A stretch of DNA of 64,000 bases from Rhodocyclaceae bacterium (GTDB lineage: Bacteria; Pseudomonadota; Gammaproteobacteria; Burkholderiales; Rhodocyclaceae), in NCBI GenBank assembly GCA_006218025.1, contig VBWA01000021.1, forward strand, positions 1 through 64,000. The letters are read 5' to 3'. Position 1 is the first letter of the stretch. Every line of letters starts with the position of its first letter. Positions 28,045 through 35,851 of this stretch are shown here, one piece after another. Made by a program: the position numbers and the translations under genes. The notes beneath the pieces were generated by a model. It saw only the letters and a list, made by a program, of their open reading frames with translations. It searched no databases and was not told the DNA's origin.

Positions 28045-29423
28045 ACCTTCCCCCCAGCCCCCGTCCCGCGGAAGGGGGTGACGCTGGTTCAGCCGCTACC
28101 GCGGCTTCCGGGCCGAAACGCGCTCCGCCTTGGGGCGGCCCGGCGGCGGACAAGATCGCCGTCATCGGTGCCGGCTACGCCGGCCTCGCCGCCGCCGTCG
28201 AACTCGCCGCTGCCGGACGGCAGGTCGAGGTATTCGAGGCCTCGCGCGTGCCTGGCGGTCGTGCCCGCGCGGTGCAGATCGAAGGCTTCACCGTCGATAA
28301 CGGGCAGCACATCCTGATCGGCGCATATACCGAAACCTTGCGCCTGATGCGCGCGGTCGGCGCCGATCCTGACGTCCTGCTCAGGCGCACCCCGCTGCGT
28401 TTCGAGTTCCCCGGCGAGTTCGTCATGAGCGCACCGCGCTTGCCGGCGCCGCTACACACCGCTTTTGCGCTGCTCCTCGCCCGGGGGCTCGACTGGGGCG
28501 AAAAGTGGGCGGCGATCCGCCTCATGCGGGGCCTGCAGGCCGGTCAATTCCGCATCGAGCCCGACATCACGGTCACCGCGTGGCTGGACAGCAACAAAAC
28601 GCCGTCCCGCCAGCGCCGACTTCTGTGGGAGCCGCTGTGCATCGCCGCGCTAAACACCCCCGCCGAGCGTGCCTCGGCGCAGGTACTGGCCAATGTTTTG
28701 CGCGACAGTCTCGCCAGCTCGCGCTCCGCCAGCGACATGCTGCTGCCGCAGGTTGATCTTTCGGCGCTGTTTCCCGAACCTGCGGCCGAGTTCATCGCCC
28801 GGCATGGCGGCGCCGTCCAGCTCGGCCGTCGCGTCAGTTCGCTCAGGCGTGAGGGCGATGCCTGGTGGATCGACGATGCCGGACCGTTTGCACAGGTGAT
28901 TCTCGCCGTGGCGCCCTATCACCTCGGCAATCTCGTGCCGGAACTGGCACCGCAGGTGGCCCACTTCGACTGGGAACCCATCGTCACCAGCTACTTCAGC
29001 TACCCGGATTGGGTGCGCCTGCCGCAGCCCATGCTCGGCGTGGATGCCGGGCTCGCGCAATGGCTGTTCGACCGCGGCCAACTGTGCGAACAATACGGCC
29101 TGATCGCCGCCGTCATCAGCGCGCGCGGCCGCCATCTGGACCTGCCGATGGCGGAACTCGAACGCGGCATCCACAAGGAAATTGTGCGACTCGTGCCCGA
29201 TCTGCCCGCCCCGCTCGCGGTGCAAACCATCACCGAGAAGCGCGCGACCTTCGCCTGCGTGCCGAATCTGCAACGGCCACAAGCCAGAACCGAAATGCCG
29301 GGCCTCTGGCTGGCCGGCGACTACGTCGATAGCGATTACCCGGCGACCCTCGAAGGTGCGGTGCGCAGCGGCGTCGCGGCTGCGCATTCGATCCTCGGCG
29401 AAAAGTTCCGCCGCCCGCAGTAG
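28041..29423 (+). CDS. hpnE: Hydroxysqualene dehydroxylase HpnE with repeat-derived N-terminus
   Basis: 460 residues from an ATG overlapping the hpnD stop. The FAD-binding motif GAGYAGLAAAVELAAAG begins only at about residue 42; family members normally begin a few residues before it. The extra 37 residues are low-complexity Pro/Gly/Ala sequence encoded by a GC-rich hairpin-forming stretch, so the N-terminus looks like an inserted repeat. The rest is normal: VPGGRAR, WEPLCIAALNTP and a C-terminal LWLAGDYVDSDYPATLEGAVRSG. It completes squalene synthesis after HpnC/HpnD. Confidence 0.92.
   Translation: MNLPPSPRPAEGGDAGSAATAASGPKRAPPWGGPAADKIAVIGAGYAGLAAAVELAAAGRQVEVFEASRVPGGRARAVQIEGFTVDNGQHILIGAYTETLRLMRAVGADPDVLLRRTPLRFEFPGEFVMSAPRLPAPLHTAFALLLARGLDWGEKWAAIRLMRGLQAGQFRIEPDITVTAWLDSNKTPSRQRRLLWEPLCIAALNTPAERASAQVLANVLRDSLASSRSASDMLLPQVDLSALFPEPAAEFIARHGGAVQLGRRVSSLRREGDAWWIDDAGPFAQVILAVAPYHLGNLVPELAPQVAHFDWEPIVTSYFSYPDWVRLPQPMLGVDAGLAQWLFDRGQLCEQYGLIAAVISARGRHLDLPMAELERGIHKEIVRLVPDLPAPLAVQTITEKRATFACVPNLQRPQARTEMPGLWLAGDYVDSDYPATLEGAVRSGVAAAHSILGEKFRRPQ
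28047..28150 (+). repeat. Hairpin-rich inserted repeat in the 5' end of hpnE
   Basis: About 100 bp with CCCCC/GGGGG and GCCG/CGGC inverted arms, coding for Pro/Gly/Ala-rich sequence in front of the HpnE FAD motif. It has the character of a mobile palindromic repeat; no second copy is in the window. Confidence 0.55.
28601..28622 (+). repeat. Dispersed repeat copy inside hpnE
   Basis: GCCGTCCCG then CCAGCGCCGACTT in a frame giving PSRQRRLLWEP, a normal HpnE segment. Confidence 0.5.
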
Positions 29424-29655
29424 CCGCGGCCTTTCACGGCCTGGCCACCGCTTGCTCGATCATGGTGGGCTGAACTGCGACGCAGTTGGCTACAAGATCG
29501 AATTCACCGCACAGTGAATTGATGCAGATTTGATTCAAGGGCGACCAACCCGGAATGGTGAAGAAAATTCGCCCACTCGTCTGACACCGCGCAACATGGA
29601 CCAAGATCATTGATGCTTACTGAAGCAATCCCCATATACAAATAATGGGCAATTG

Positions 29656-30231
29656 ATGACAGCATCACGCTGGAATTTCTGGCTCGCGTTATCAATTGCA
29701 ATGCTCGCCCTAGCAGCGGCATCCCTGACAGCATCGCGCAAATGGTTCAGCACGTCGGCCCCTCGGGAAAGCCTCACGCTGGGAGTGTCGGCACCGATTC
29801 ACTCGCTGTCCACCATCGTCGCGCACTTGCGGGGCTTTCTGCGCGACGAAGGACTGGATGTCACGCTGAAGCACTACCCGTCCGGCAAGGCCGCGCTACC
29901 CGGCGTCGACGCGGCCACCGGGCTCAGGATGCTGCATGACCGGGCCGAGCGTTATGCGGAACTGCTGCGCCAGCTGGTCGACGGCAACGCCGCCGATGTG
30001 GTCAGCCTGCGCGCCTGCCTGAACTCGGGCGACACGGCTCAGGCGCGGCGTCTGGCGCACACCATCAAGGGTGCGGCCGGCACGCTCGGTGCGGTACGTC
30101 TGCAAACGCGCGCAGCCGAACTGGAGGCAGCGCTGCGTGCAGGGCAAACTGACGCGGAAATCGCAGCCCTCATGGACGCGCTCGAAGCGGCGCAGGTGGA
30201 ACTCGCCGCTGCCGTATACGAACTACCGTAA
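29656..30231 (+). CDS. Remnant joining a binding-protein N-terminus to an Hpt phosphotransfer domain
   Basis: 191 residues. Residues 1-30 are a signal/membrane segment. Then ESLTLGVSAPIHS and GLDVTLKHYPSGKAAL resemble the start of an NMT1/THI5-like periplasmic binding domain, which stops abruptly after about 45 residues. From PGVDAATGLRML on, it is an Hpt domain with the phosphorylatable His in HTIKGAAGTLGA. Large hybrid sensor kinases have this order with about 800 residues of kinase and receiver between, so this looks like an in-frame internal deletion of such a gene (inference). It may still be expressed, but the Hpt would be on the wrong side of, or tethered to, the membrane. Confidence 0.65.
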   Translation: MTASRWNFWLALSIAMLALAAASLTASRKWFSTSAPRESLTLGVSAPIHSLSTIVAHLRGFLRDEGLDVTLKHYPSGKAALPGVDAATGLRMLHDRAERYAELLRQLVDGNAADVVSLRACLNSGDTAQARRLAHTIKGAAGTLGAVRLQTRAAELEAALRAGQTDAEIAALMDALEAAQVELAAAVYELP

Positions 30232-30242
30232 TCCGGCAACGA

Positions 30243-30629
30243 TCAAACCGCCATCACCATCGCGCCATAGCCCGCAACGGCGGCATCGCGCGACAGCAGG
30301 CGCATGGGTTCCGCCATCGCCTGGGCGACGAGAATGCGGTCGAAGGGATCGGCATGCAGCGGCGGCAGGATTTCAACCACGGCGGCGTGCTGCCATCCCA
30401 CCGGCAGTTCGCGGTAGCCCGCCGCGGCGCATAACTCGACTGCGCGCGCTCCGCTCACCGGCATGTCGCCGCGCCCGAGCGCGTGCTTGATTGCGATTTC
30501 CCAGATGGACGCGGTACTGACGTAAATATCGTTCGCCGGATCGGCGATCAGGTCGCGCGCGACCGCACGCAGCCGGCTTGACCCGGTCAGCGCCCAAAGC
30601 ATGATCTGGGTATCGAGCAACAGGCGCAC
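30243..30629 (-). CDS. VapC-family PIN-domain toxin
   Basis: 128 residues. Acidic PIN residues are visible: Asp6 in LLLDTQIMLWAL, Glu near 44 in SIWEIAIKHALGRG and Asp near 97 in DPFDRILVAQA. Members are ribonucleases inhibited by the cognate antitoxin, which is the upstream gene ending 2 bases away. Sub-family with TQIMLW, usually paired with Phd-type antitoxins. Confidence 0.9.
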   Translation of the reverse strand: MRLLLDTQIMLWALTGSSRLRAVARDLIADPANDIYVSTASIWEIAIKHALGRGDMPVSGARAVELCAAAGYRELPVGWQHAAVVEILPPLHADPFDRILVAQAMAEPMRLLSRDAAVAGYGAMVMAV

Positions 30630-30631
30630 GT

Positions 30632-30871
30632 TCAGCGACCGCCAAGAAACAGCGCGGCAACCTCTGCGTTGTGCGCGTCGATGTCGTCGGGGACCTTGAA
30701 CTCGCCTTTCGCCAGCCCGATGCGACGCGACACATCCTCATGGATAGGCACGACACGCGCCACCGGCTTGCCGTTGCGGGAAATCACGATCTCGGTTTCC
30801 GCACCGCTGGCGATCTGTTCGATCAGGCGCGAGAGATGGGTTTTAGCGTCGAACAGGCTGACGGTTTGCAT
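30632..30871 (-). CDS. Phd/YefM-family antitoxin
   Basis: 79 residues from the ATG at 30871 (GGAG 7 bases upstream); the frame continues upstream but that part crosses the operator. The N-terminus MQTVSLFDAKTHLSRLIEQIASG and the RNGKPVARVVP strand are the Phd DNA-binding fold; the acidic C-terminal tail neutralises the VapC toxin. It likely represses its own promoter. Confidence 0.9.
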   Translation of the reverse strand: MQTVSLFDAKTHLSRLIEQIASGAETEIVISRNGKPVARVVPIHEDVSRRIGLAKGEFKVPDDIDAHNAEVAALFLGGR

Positions 30872-30880
30872 TAGGTCGCT

Positions 30881-30910
30881 CCAATTAATAATTGGTCTAA
30901 CTAGTTTAGA
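30881..30910 (-). promoter_or_regulatory. Operator palindromes of the first toxin-antitoxin pair
   Basis: Two adjacent near-perfect palindromes: CCAATTA/TAATTGG (30881-30895) and TCTAA-CTAGT-TTAGA (30896-30910), in an AT-rich stretch just above the antitoxin start. Confidence 0.55.
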
Positions 30911-30999
30911 CAGAATAACCAACTCTGACAAGGCATTTCGCGGCAATGATGGCGCCACGCCGCCAGTGCGGTGCGTCCCTTTGGGACTTTCAGCGGATT

Positions 31000-31689
31000 T
31001 CAGCCGACGATGCGGCCGGCGTCCAGCCGCAACGTCCGGCCGCAGCGATGCGCCAGCGCCTCGTCGTGCGTCACCAGAATCAGCGTGGTGCCGGCTTCGG
31101 CATTCATGGCGAACATCAGGTCGATGATCTGCGCGCCGGTGGCGGCATCGAGATTCCCCGTCGGCTCGTCGGCCAGCAGCAACTGCGGCCGCATGGCAAA
31201 GGCGCGCGCCAGCGCCACGCGCTGCTGCTCGCCGCCGGAAAGATGTTTCGGGTAGTGCCCCAGGCGCGCGCCGAGGCCGACACGGTCCAGCATCGCCTCC
31301 GCTGTGGCGCGGGCATCGGCGCGACCGGCGAGTTCCAGCGGCAGCATGGTGTTCTCCAGCGCGGTCAGGGCCGGCAGCAACTGGAAGGACTGGAAAACGA
31401 AGCCGAGCAGGCGGCCGCGCAGCGCAGCGCGGGCATCTTCGTCGAGATCGGCGAGATCCTGCCCGCCCAGATGCACCGCGCCCGATGACGGCAGGTCGAG
31501 CCCCGCCATCAGGCCGAGCAGGGTCGACTTGCCCGAACCGGAGGCGCCGACAATGGCCACCGCCTCGCCGGACGTCACGGCAAACGAAATCTCGTGCAGA
31601 ATCGTGAGCGTCTCGTCGCCGCTGGGAACGATCTTGCCCAGCTCGACCACATCGATCACCACACCTGCCGCCAACTGATTTTCACGCAT
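31000..31689 (-). CDS. YbbA-type ABC transporter ATPase
   Basis: 229 residues from the ATG at 31689. Walker A GASGSGKST, Q-loop FQSFQLLP, signature [14 protein letters not shown], Walker B LLLADEPTGNLD, matching the LolD/MacB/YbbA group. YbbA normally pairs with the permease YbbP, but the gene downstream here belongs to a toxin-antitoxin pair and no permease is near. The ATG overlaps the divergent tesA ATG by 2 bases; GTG codons at 31662 or 31659 may be the true start. Confidence 0.88.
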   Translation of the reverse strand: MRENQLAAGVVIDVVELGKIVPSGDETLTILHEISFAVTSGEAVAIVGASGSGKSTLLGLMAGLDLPSSGAVHLGGQDLADLDEDARAALRGRLLGFVFQSFQLLPALTALENTMLPLELAGRADARATAEAMLDRVGLGARLGHYPKHLSGGEQQRVALARAFAMRPQLLLADEPTGNLDAATGAQIIDLMFAMNAEAGTTLILVTHDEALAHRCGRTLRLDAGRIVG

Positions 31690-32308
31690 GTTCAAACGAT
31701 TCGCCTCCCGCATTTTCTTCCTGGTCCTGTTCTGTTGCAGCCTCGCTGCCACCGCGGCAGAGCAGCGCATCCTGATCTATGGCGACAGCCTTTCCGCCGG
31801 TTTCGGCATCGCCGTCAGCCAAAGCTGGCCGGCCTTGCTCGGACAGCGATTGCAGGCCGCCGGTTCCCCGCTCAGCGTCACCAACGCCAGCATCAGCGGC
31901 GAAACCACGGCCGGCGGGCGCGCCCGCTTCGCTGCCGCGCTTGACCAATTCAAGCCCGCGATCGTCATTCTCGCACTCGGCGCCAACGATGGCCTGCGCG
32001 GCCTGCCTGTGGCGGAGATGAAAAGCAATCTCGCCTTCATGGTGACGCTGGCCAAGAAACACCATGCGCGCGTGCTGCTGATCGGCATGCATTTGCCGCC
32101 CAATTACGGGCAGAAATACACGCAGGAATTCGACGCCGCCTTCCGCGATCTCGCCCGGCGCGAGAAAGTCGCCTTGCTCCCCTTCCTGCTCGAGCCGATC
32201 GCCCTCGATCAAAGCGCCTACCAGGCCGACGGCCTGCATCCGACCGCTGCCGCACAGCCGAAGATTCTCGATCACGTCTGGAAAGCGCTCAAACCGCTGC
32301 TCCCGTAA
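31688..32308 (+). CDS. tesA: TesA, periplasmic GDSL esterase/thioesterase I
   Basis: 206 residues with a signal peptide (about 1-24, AATAAE). SGNH hydrolase blocks: Ser in ILIYGDSLSAGFG, Gly in NASISGETTAGG, Asn in ALGANDGLRGL and Asp/His in YQADGLHPTAAAQ. It hydrolyses acyl thioesters and esters in the periplasm. Divergent from the YbbA-type gene, as in E. coli. The mnmH gene follows after 7 bases. Confidence 0.94.
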   Translation: MFKRFASRIFFLVLFCCSLAATAAEQRILIYGDSLSAGFGIAVSQSWPALLGQRLQAAGSPLSVTNASISGETTAGGRARFAAALDQFKPAIVILALGANDGLRGLPVAEMKSNLAFMVTLAKKHHARVLLIGMHLPPNYGQKYTQEFDAAFRDLARREKVALLPFLLEPIALDQSAYQADGLHPTAAAQPKILDHVWKALKPLLP

Positions 32309-32315
32309 ATACCCG

Positions 32316-33377
32316 ATGGCCGAAAAAATCCCCAAGGGAGTGGCGACGGTAGCACAGCTCGCCGAATTCGACACCCTAATCGACGCCCGCGCCCCGAGCG
32401 AATTTGCCGAAGACCATCTGCCCGGCGCGATCAGCCTGCCGGTGCTGGATGACGAGGAACGTGCCCGCGTCGGCACGCTCTATAAGCAGGTCTCGGTGTT
32501 CGAAGCGAAGAAACTCGGCGCGGCGCTGGTGGCGAAGAACGTTGCGCGCCACATCGAAGAGCACATGCTCGACAAGCCCAAGAGCTGGCGGCCGCTGCTG
32601 TATTGCTGGCGCGGCGGCCAGCGCAGCGGCGCCTTCACCCACATCCTGCGGGAAATCGGCTGGAATGCCCATCGCATTCAGGGCGGCTACAAGGCCTGGC
32701 GCCACCATGTCGTCGAGCAACTGGCCCTGCTGCTGCCGCAGGTCAAGTTTCGCGTCGTCACCGGCGCCACCGGCAGCGGCAAGAGCCGCCTGCTTGAAGC
32801 CCTGGCAGCGCGCGGCGGGCAGATATTGCATCTCGAAGAACTGGCGGTCCACAAGGGCTCGGTGCTGGGCAACCTGCCAGGCCAGCCGCAGCCCGCGCAA
32901 AAAGGCTTCGAGACGCAATTGTTCGCGGCACTGTCCGCGCTCGACCCGGAGCGCCCCGTGTTCGTCGAGGCCGAGAGCCGCAAGATCGGCCGCCTGCAGG
33001 TACCCGAAGCGCTGCTCGAGGCCATCCGCGGCGCTCCCGGCCTGCGTATCGAGGCATCGCTTCGGGCCCGGGTCGAATTTCTCCTGCGCGATTACGACTA
33101 TGCGATTGCCGATCCGGCATGGCTGATGGGGCGGCTGGAGCAGCTCAAGGGCCTGCAAAGCAACGAGACGCTCGAACGCTGGCGCTCGCTGATCGCGGCG
33201 CGGGATTTTCCGGCCCTGGTGGAAGAGCTGCTGGCCTTGCACTACGACCCGCTCTACCAACGCTCGCAGGCATCCAACTACCACTCGTTCGAGGCCGCGA
33301 CCCGCTACGACACGGACCGGCTCGATGCCGCCGCGCTCGACCGCCTGGCGGCTGAAATCCTCGCTACATCTGCCTGA
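32316..33377 (+). CDS. mnmH: tRNA 2-selenouridine synthase
   Basis: 353 residues. N-terminal rhodanese domain with the active Cys in LLYCWRGGQRSGAF, and a C-terminal P-loop GATGSGKSRLLE. The enzyme geranylates and then selenates 2-thiouridine at the wobble position of Lys, Glu and Gln tRNAs. The presence of selU/mnmH suggests the genome also has selD. It shares a transcript with tesA. Confidence 0.93.
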   Translation: MAEKIPKGVATVAQLAEFDTLIDARAPSEFAEDHLPGAISLPVLDDEERARVGTLYKQVSVFEAKKLGAALVAKNVARHIEEHMLDKPKSWRPLLYCWRGGQRSGAFTHILREIGWNAHRIQGGYKAWRHHVVEQLALLLPQVKFRVVTGATGSGKSRLLEALAARGGQILHLEELAVHKGSVLGNLPGQPQPAQKGFETQLFAALSALDPERPVFVEAESRKIGRLQVPEALLEAIRGAPGLRIEASLRARVEFLLRDYDYAIADPAWLMGRLEQLKGLQSNETLERWRSLIAARDFPALVEELLALHYDPLYQRSQASNYHSFEAATRYDTDRLDAAALDRLAAEILATSA

Positions 33378-34146
33378 ACAGATGCGCATGGCCGCGGCTC
33401 ACCGCCACGGCCTCGGGGCGATCCTTCAGCTTCAGCGTGACCCGGCCGAAAGTATCGTGGCGCGCCGTGACGATCTGCCGCACATTCACCAGCGTGCCGC
33501 GATGTACCTGCCAGAACTGTTCCGGGTCAAGCTGTTCGGTCAGTTCCTTGATCGGGGTGCGAATCAGCAGTTCCGCGTCCCTGGTGAACACCGCCGTGTA
33601 TTTGTCGGCGGCCTGGAAATAGCAGACCTCATCCGTCGCGACCAGCCGCACGTCGTTGCCGACGGAGGCGCGCACCCAGCGCAAGTGCTCCGCAGGCTTG
33701 GGCAGCAACTCCTGCAAACGCCGCAGCAGATCGTCGGACTGCGCGTCGGACTGCGCGTCGGACTGCGCGCCGGCCGGAGCCGGCGACATGCGCTGCAGCC
33801 GTTCGATGGCCGCCGCCAGCCGGTCGTCGCTGACGGGCTTGAGCAGGTAGTCCACCGCTTCACGCTCGAAGGCCTGTACCGCAAACTCGTCGTAGGCAGT
33901 GACGAAGACGACGCGGCAGCTCGTGCGAACTTCCGGCGCCAGGGCCTGCACGACTTCCAGTCCCGACAGTCCCGGCATGCGAATGTCGAGAAAGGCAAAC
34001 TCCGGCCGCAGGCCCTCGATCATCTCCCGCGCCTCGATGCCGTTGGCCGCCACCCCGGCAATCTCGAGCTGCGGCCACAGTTGGGCAAGTCGGGCGACGA
34101 GATGTTTGGCCAGCAGCGGCTCGTCGTCCGCGATGATCGCCTTCAT
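33364..34146 (-). CDS. LytTR response regulator, AlgR-like
   Basis: 260 residues. Receiver domain with phospho-Asp in PEFAFLDIRMPGLSG and Lys in YLLKPVSDDRL. The linker carries AQSD three times from a 12-bp tandem repeat. The LytTR DNA-binding domain ends DPEQFWQVHRGTLVNVRQI...RVTLKLKDRPEAVAVSRGH. It overlaps the sensor gene by 4 bases and tail-overlaps mnmH by 14. The system likely controls envelope, pili or exopolysaccharide functions as AlgR does (inference). Confidence 0.93.
   Translation of the reverse strand: MKAIIADDEPLLAKHLVARLAQLWPQLEIAGVAANGIEAREMIEGLRPEFAFLDIRMPGLSGLEVVQALAPEVRTSCRVVFVTAYDEFAVQAFEREAVDYLLKPVSDDRLAAAIERLQRMSPAPAGAQSDAQSDAQSDDLLRRLQELLPKPAEHLRWVRASVGNDVRLVATDEVCYFQAADKYTAVFTRDAELLIRTPIKELTEQLDPEQFWQVHRGTLVNVRQIVTARHDTFGRVTLKLKDRPEAVAVSRGHAHLFRQM
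33733..33768. repeat. Three 12-bp tandem repeats in the regulator linker
   Basis: GTCGGACTGCGC three times in a row, encoding AQSD repeated in the receiver-LytTR linker. Copy number could change without breaking the frame. Confidence 0.85.
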
Positions 34147-35150
34147 GCCGGAACCTCGACGGGCACGCTCATCGTCGCCGTCGCGCCAGCGCCGACTTCC
34201 GAGCTCAGCTCCAGGCTCGCCGTCGGCCCATAGAGCGCCGCGAGGCGGGCCCGGATGTTGGCGACGCCGATGCCCTCGCCTGGCATTTCGGCGAATCCGA
34301 GGCCATCGTCGTTGACGGCAATCTGCAACCGGTCGCCCTGTCTCCGCGCCGATACGGTGACGCAGCCACCCGCGACCTTCGGCTCCAGCCCATGGCGAAT
34401 CGCGTTTTCCACCAGCGGCTGCAGCAGCATGGGCGGGAAGGCATGGGCCAGCAGCTCCGGAGCAATCTCGAAGGCGTAGGCCAGGCGGTCTCCCATGCGA
34501 ATTTTCAGGATCTCCAGGTATGCCGTCAGCAGCGCCACTTCGTCGGCCAGCGTGCCGCCCTCTGCGCGCGTGCGGGCCAGACTGGAACGCAGATAGCGAA
34601 TCAGCGCATCCAGCAACCGGCCGGCCAGCTTCGGGTCAACCTCGATCAGCGCCGCGACGTTGGCCAGCGAATTGAACAGGAAGTGCGGCTCGATCTGCGC
34701 CTGGAGCATCTTGAGTTGGGCCTCGATGCTGCGCTTTTCGGCTTCGAGGCGGCGGTTCTCGCGCTGGTGCACCTCGGCAGCCAGCGCCACGTTGCGTTCG
34801 CGCAGGTAGAAGAAGCCGCTGCCCATGACGCCCAGCGTGACACCCATGACAACCGCCTGCCAGGCGACCGCCGGCCACTCGACCCAACCGACGCCGCTCA
34901 GGCTGACGCCCAATAGTAGGCCGAACGCGACGCCCACCGGCACCGCCGCCAAGATCGCCAGCACGCGCCGCGGCCCCTCGGCGACAAACTGTCCAGCCAG
35001 GCTGCAGCTCACATAAATGGAGCAGCCGATGCACTGGGAAATCAGCAGATTGATGGCCCAGCCGGCGCCGACACCCAGCGCCGTGAGGAAGCCGGCGATC
35101 AGCGTGTTGCCGACGAGCGTGGCGAGCAGACGGCGCAAGTTGGAAGACAT
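34143..35150 (-). CDS. Sensor histidine kinase, LytS/AlgZ (FimS) type
   Basis: 335 residues. Four membrane helices in the first 130 residues, a short coiled coil, then the His_kinase domain with phospho-His in QIEPHFLFNSLANV and an ATPase domain with VENAIRHGLEP, DDGLGF and a GIGVANIRARL loop. Partner of the overlapping LytTR regulator. The C-terminal G-box region contains one copy of the dispersed repeat (VGAGATA). Confidence 0.92.
   Translation of the reverse strand: MSSNLRRLLATLVGNTLIAGFLTALGVGAGWAINLLISQCIGCSIYVSCSLAGQFVAEGPRRVLAILAAVPVGVAFGLLLGVSLSGVGWVEWPAVAWQAVVMGVTLGVMGSGFFYLRERNVALAAEVHQRENRRLEAEKRSIEAQLKMLQAQIEPHFLFNSLANVAALIEVDPKLAGRLLDALIRYLRSSLARTRAEGGTLADEVALLTAYLEILKIRMGDRLAYAFEIAPELLAHAFPPMLLQPLVENAIRHGLEPKVAGGCVTVSARRQGDRLQIAVNDDGLGFAEMPGEGIGVANIRARLAALYGPTASLELSSEVGAGATATMSVPVEVPA
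34177..34198 (+). repeat. Dispersed repeat copy in the sensor kinase gene
   Basis: GCCGTCGCG then CCAGCGCCGACTT, coding VGAGATAT on the minus strand near the kinase C-terminus. Confidence 0.55.
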
Positions 35151-35247
35151 GGCGCGATTATTCCACGCCGCAACCGCGCGTCGCCAGCCGTCTTGCGACA
35201 GGATGCCGGAACGGGAACATGAACTGCGTCCGGAACCGATGAACTGC

Positions 35248-35802
35248 TTACGGCAGCACCGGCTCCCGTCGCCGCGTGGCGCACAGACGCTGCATCACGG
35301 CCGGACGCGGGACGGCGACTTCCCCCTGCTCGAAAGCCACCACCGTCAGGCGCGGCCGCACCAAATCCAGCAGTTCGTCCGGGCGCAGCAGGAAGGCCGG
35401 ATTGGAAGGCTTGCCGAAACGCTCGTTGCCGACCATGAAGGTTTCGTAGATCAACACCCCATCCATGTCCAGCGCATCGAGCAGCATCGGCAATAGCGGC
35501 CGAAACAGATAATTGGTGACCACGATCCCGTCAAACTTGCGCCCGCGATACGGCCAGGGTCCGCCTTCGAGGTCGGCTATCCGTGTCACAATGGCGGGGG
35601 CTTTGGCCCTGATTTCGGCCACGGCTTCGGCATCGCGATCAACCGCCTCCACCCGGTAACCGCGTTCCGCCAGCAAAAGGGAATGCCGGCCATGACCGCA
35701 GCCCAGATCCAGCACCGCGCCGCCTGCCTTGATCAAGGGAAGGAAACGCTGCACCCACGGTGAGGTTATTCCGCTCATTTCGAATGCCATGTCGGGTATC
35801 AT
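35248..35802 (-). CDS. SAM-dependent methyltransferase (TehB-like)
   Basis: 184 residues from the ATG at 35802; the frame extends upstream without support. SAM-binding motif I is VLDLGCGHGRHSLLLAERG and the acidic motif II is VEAVDRD. It is similar to small class I methyltransferases of the TehB/UbiE group; the substrate is unknown. Divergent from the cyclase-hemerythrin gene. Confidence 0.85.
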   Translation of the reverse strand: MIPDMAFEMSGITSPWVQRFLPLIKAGGAVLDLGCGHGRHSLLLAERGYRVEAVDRDAEAVAEIRAKAPAIVTRIADLEGGPWPYRGRKFDGIVVTNYLFRPLLPMLLDALDMDGVLIYETFMVGNERFGKPSNPAFLLRPDELLDLVRPRLTVVAFEQGEVAVPRPAVMQRLCATRRREPVLP

Positions 35803-35851
35803 TTTGAATCTAAACCATGCCGGAAGCCACTTCCCCGGGCCTTTATACCTG

